Assembly: GCA_910586365.1 (NCBI GenBank)
Contig: CAJUGP010000034.1
Span: 1-23,936, forward strand
Direction of reading: 5' to 3'
Source: an uncultured Christensenella sp.
GTDB lineage: Bacteria; Bacillota; Clostridia; Christensenellales; Borkfalkiaceae
DNA length: 23,936 nt
Under the pieces are notes generated by a model that saw only the letters and a program-made list of their open reading frames with translations, was not told the origin of the DNA and did not search any database. Below are positions 23,167-23,936 of the stretch, piece after piece (position 1 is the stretch's first letter; the number at the start of each line of letters is the position of its first letter). Both the position numbers and the translations under genes were made by a program.

Positions 23167-23887
23167 TTATTTCGCATATTCCACGCTGCGGAATTCGCGG
23201 ATGACGTTTACTTTTATCTGTCCGGGATATTCCAACTCGGTTTCGATCTTCTTGGCGATATCCTTTGCAAGGAACAGCGCCTTTGCGTCGTCCACCTGAT
23301 CGGGTTTGACGATGACGCGCACCTCTCTGCCCGCTTGAATGGCGTAACTCTTGTCCACGCCCGCAAAGCTTGCGGCGATCTCTTCGAGCTTTTCCAAGCG
23401 CTTAATATAGTTGGTGCTCGTTTCGCGCCGCGCACCGGGGCGTGCGCCCGAGATCGCGTCGGCGGCTTGCACCAACACCGCTTCGATCGTTTTGGGTTCG
23501 ACGTCGCCGTGGTGCGCCATGATCGCATTGACGATCATCGCGTTCTCGCGGAATTTTTTTGCCAAATCGGCGCCGAGCTGAATGTGCGTGCCTTCCTGCT
23601 CGTGGTCGACGGCTTTGCCGATATCGTGCAACAAACCCGCGCGTTTCGCAAAATTGACGTCTAACCCCAACTCCTGCGCCATAAGTCCCGCAAGCTGCGC
23701 GACTTCGATGGAGTGGCGGTAAACGTTCTGCCCGTAGCTCGTGCGGAATTTCAGTCTGCCGATGAGCTTGATGATTTCGGGATGCAACCCGAAGATTCCC
23801 ACCTCGAACATGGCGTTCTCGCCCGCGGCTTTGATCTGCTGATCAAGCTCGCGCGTAACTTTTTCCACCGTTTCTTCGATACGCGCG
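23167..23887 (-). CDS. rny: Ribonuclease Y, C-terminal part (truncated by contig end)
   Basis: The C-terminal 239 residues or so of RNase Y, a membrane-anchored endoribonuclease that starts mRNA decay in Firmicutes. The HD domain is present: YGQNVYRHSIEVA and LLHDIGKAVDHE carry the metal-binding His and His-Asp. GLHPEIIKLIGRLKFRTSYG precedes it, as in the family, and the C-terminus is intact. Full-length proteins have about 520 residues; the missing half holds the membrane anchor, coiled coil and KH domain. The frame appears to start at 23904 with MCSSDL, but those codons derive from sequencing adapter (23888-23936). Genuine sequence begins at residue A of ARIEETVEK, so the gene is 5'-partial. 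Confidence 0.96.
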
Positions 23888-23936
23888 AGATCGGAAGAGC
23901 ACACGTCTGAACTCCAGTCACGAATTCGTATCTCGT
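23888..23936 (+). other. Illumina adapter contamination at contig end
   Basis: From 23888 the sequence begins AGATCGGAAGAGC and continues as the TruSeq read-1 adapter to 23921, then the 8-base index GAATTCGT (23922-23929) and the adapter continuation ATCTCGT. It is technical sequence, not part of the genome. Confidence 0.98.

Overview
The window looks like a metagenomic or draft contig from a low-to-moderate GC, single-membrane Firmicute, most likely a gut or rumen Clostridia lineage. Reasons: lipobox-type lipoproteins, sigma-A promoters with TTGACA/TATAAT hexamers, AGGAGG-type ribosome sites, a CUT1 sugar importer without its own ATPase, and YugP, YitT and RNase Y family proteins. No species is assigned. 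The left end (1-37) is cut inside a tRNA. The right end (23888-23936) is not biology: it reads as an Illumina TruSeq adapter plus index.

Region 1 (1-183) holds the tRNA 3' end, its terminator, a small G-rich repeat on the minus strand and a second terminator. Region 2 (184-11230, all minus strand) is a xylan/arabinoxylan utilisation locus. The first transcript encodes a solute-binding lipoprotein, two permeases, a lipid-anchored GH10 xylanase, an 801-residue lipoprotein made only of beta-sandwich-like modules, and a cytoplasmic GH1 glycosidase. The second transcript encodes a GH43 glycosidase and a LacI-family regulator. Both promoters are strong sigma-A types and carry the same TAATCGATTA palindrome just downstream of the -10 box (two copies at the importer operon, one at the GH43-lacI operon), so the locus looks like a self-contained, autoregulated regulon. 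Proposed flow: surface xylanase and binding lipoprotein degrade and hold xylan, the importer takes up oligosaccharides, and GH43 and GH1 finish them in the cytoplasm.

Region 3 (11244-15806) carries a Wzz-like two-TM protein, yhbY and obg (minus), a YugP-type zinc membrane protease (plus) and an Sfp-type phosphopantetheinyl transferase (minus). Region 4 (15807-18793) has a flavin-reductase-like protein with a PCP_red-like tail, a YitT-family membrane protein, and intergenic spaces packed with short palindromic and tandem repeats. Region 5 (18794-23887) holds a 1188-residue repeat-rich surface lipoprotein, a cysteine-rich 109-residue protein and the 3' half of rny.

The most notable observations are: (a) the LacI operator set wiring the xylan locus; (b) the multi-module lipoprotein without a catalytic domain, possibly a Gram-positive analogue of surface glycan-binding proteins; (c) promoters of obg, the PPTase and YitT whose predicted start sites fall on or next to the A of the start codon, implying leaderless mRNAs, while two other genes have leaders of only about 11-15 nt; (d) a G9 homopolymer at the junction of the two permease genes where one more G would restore an ATGA overlap and one fewer would fuse them; (e) the cysteine-rich protein; (f) adapter contamination that creates a false N-terminus on RNase Y.
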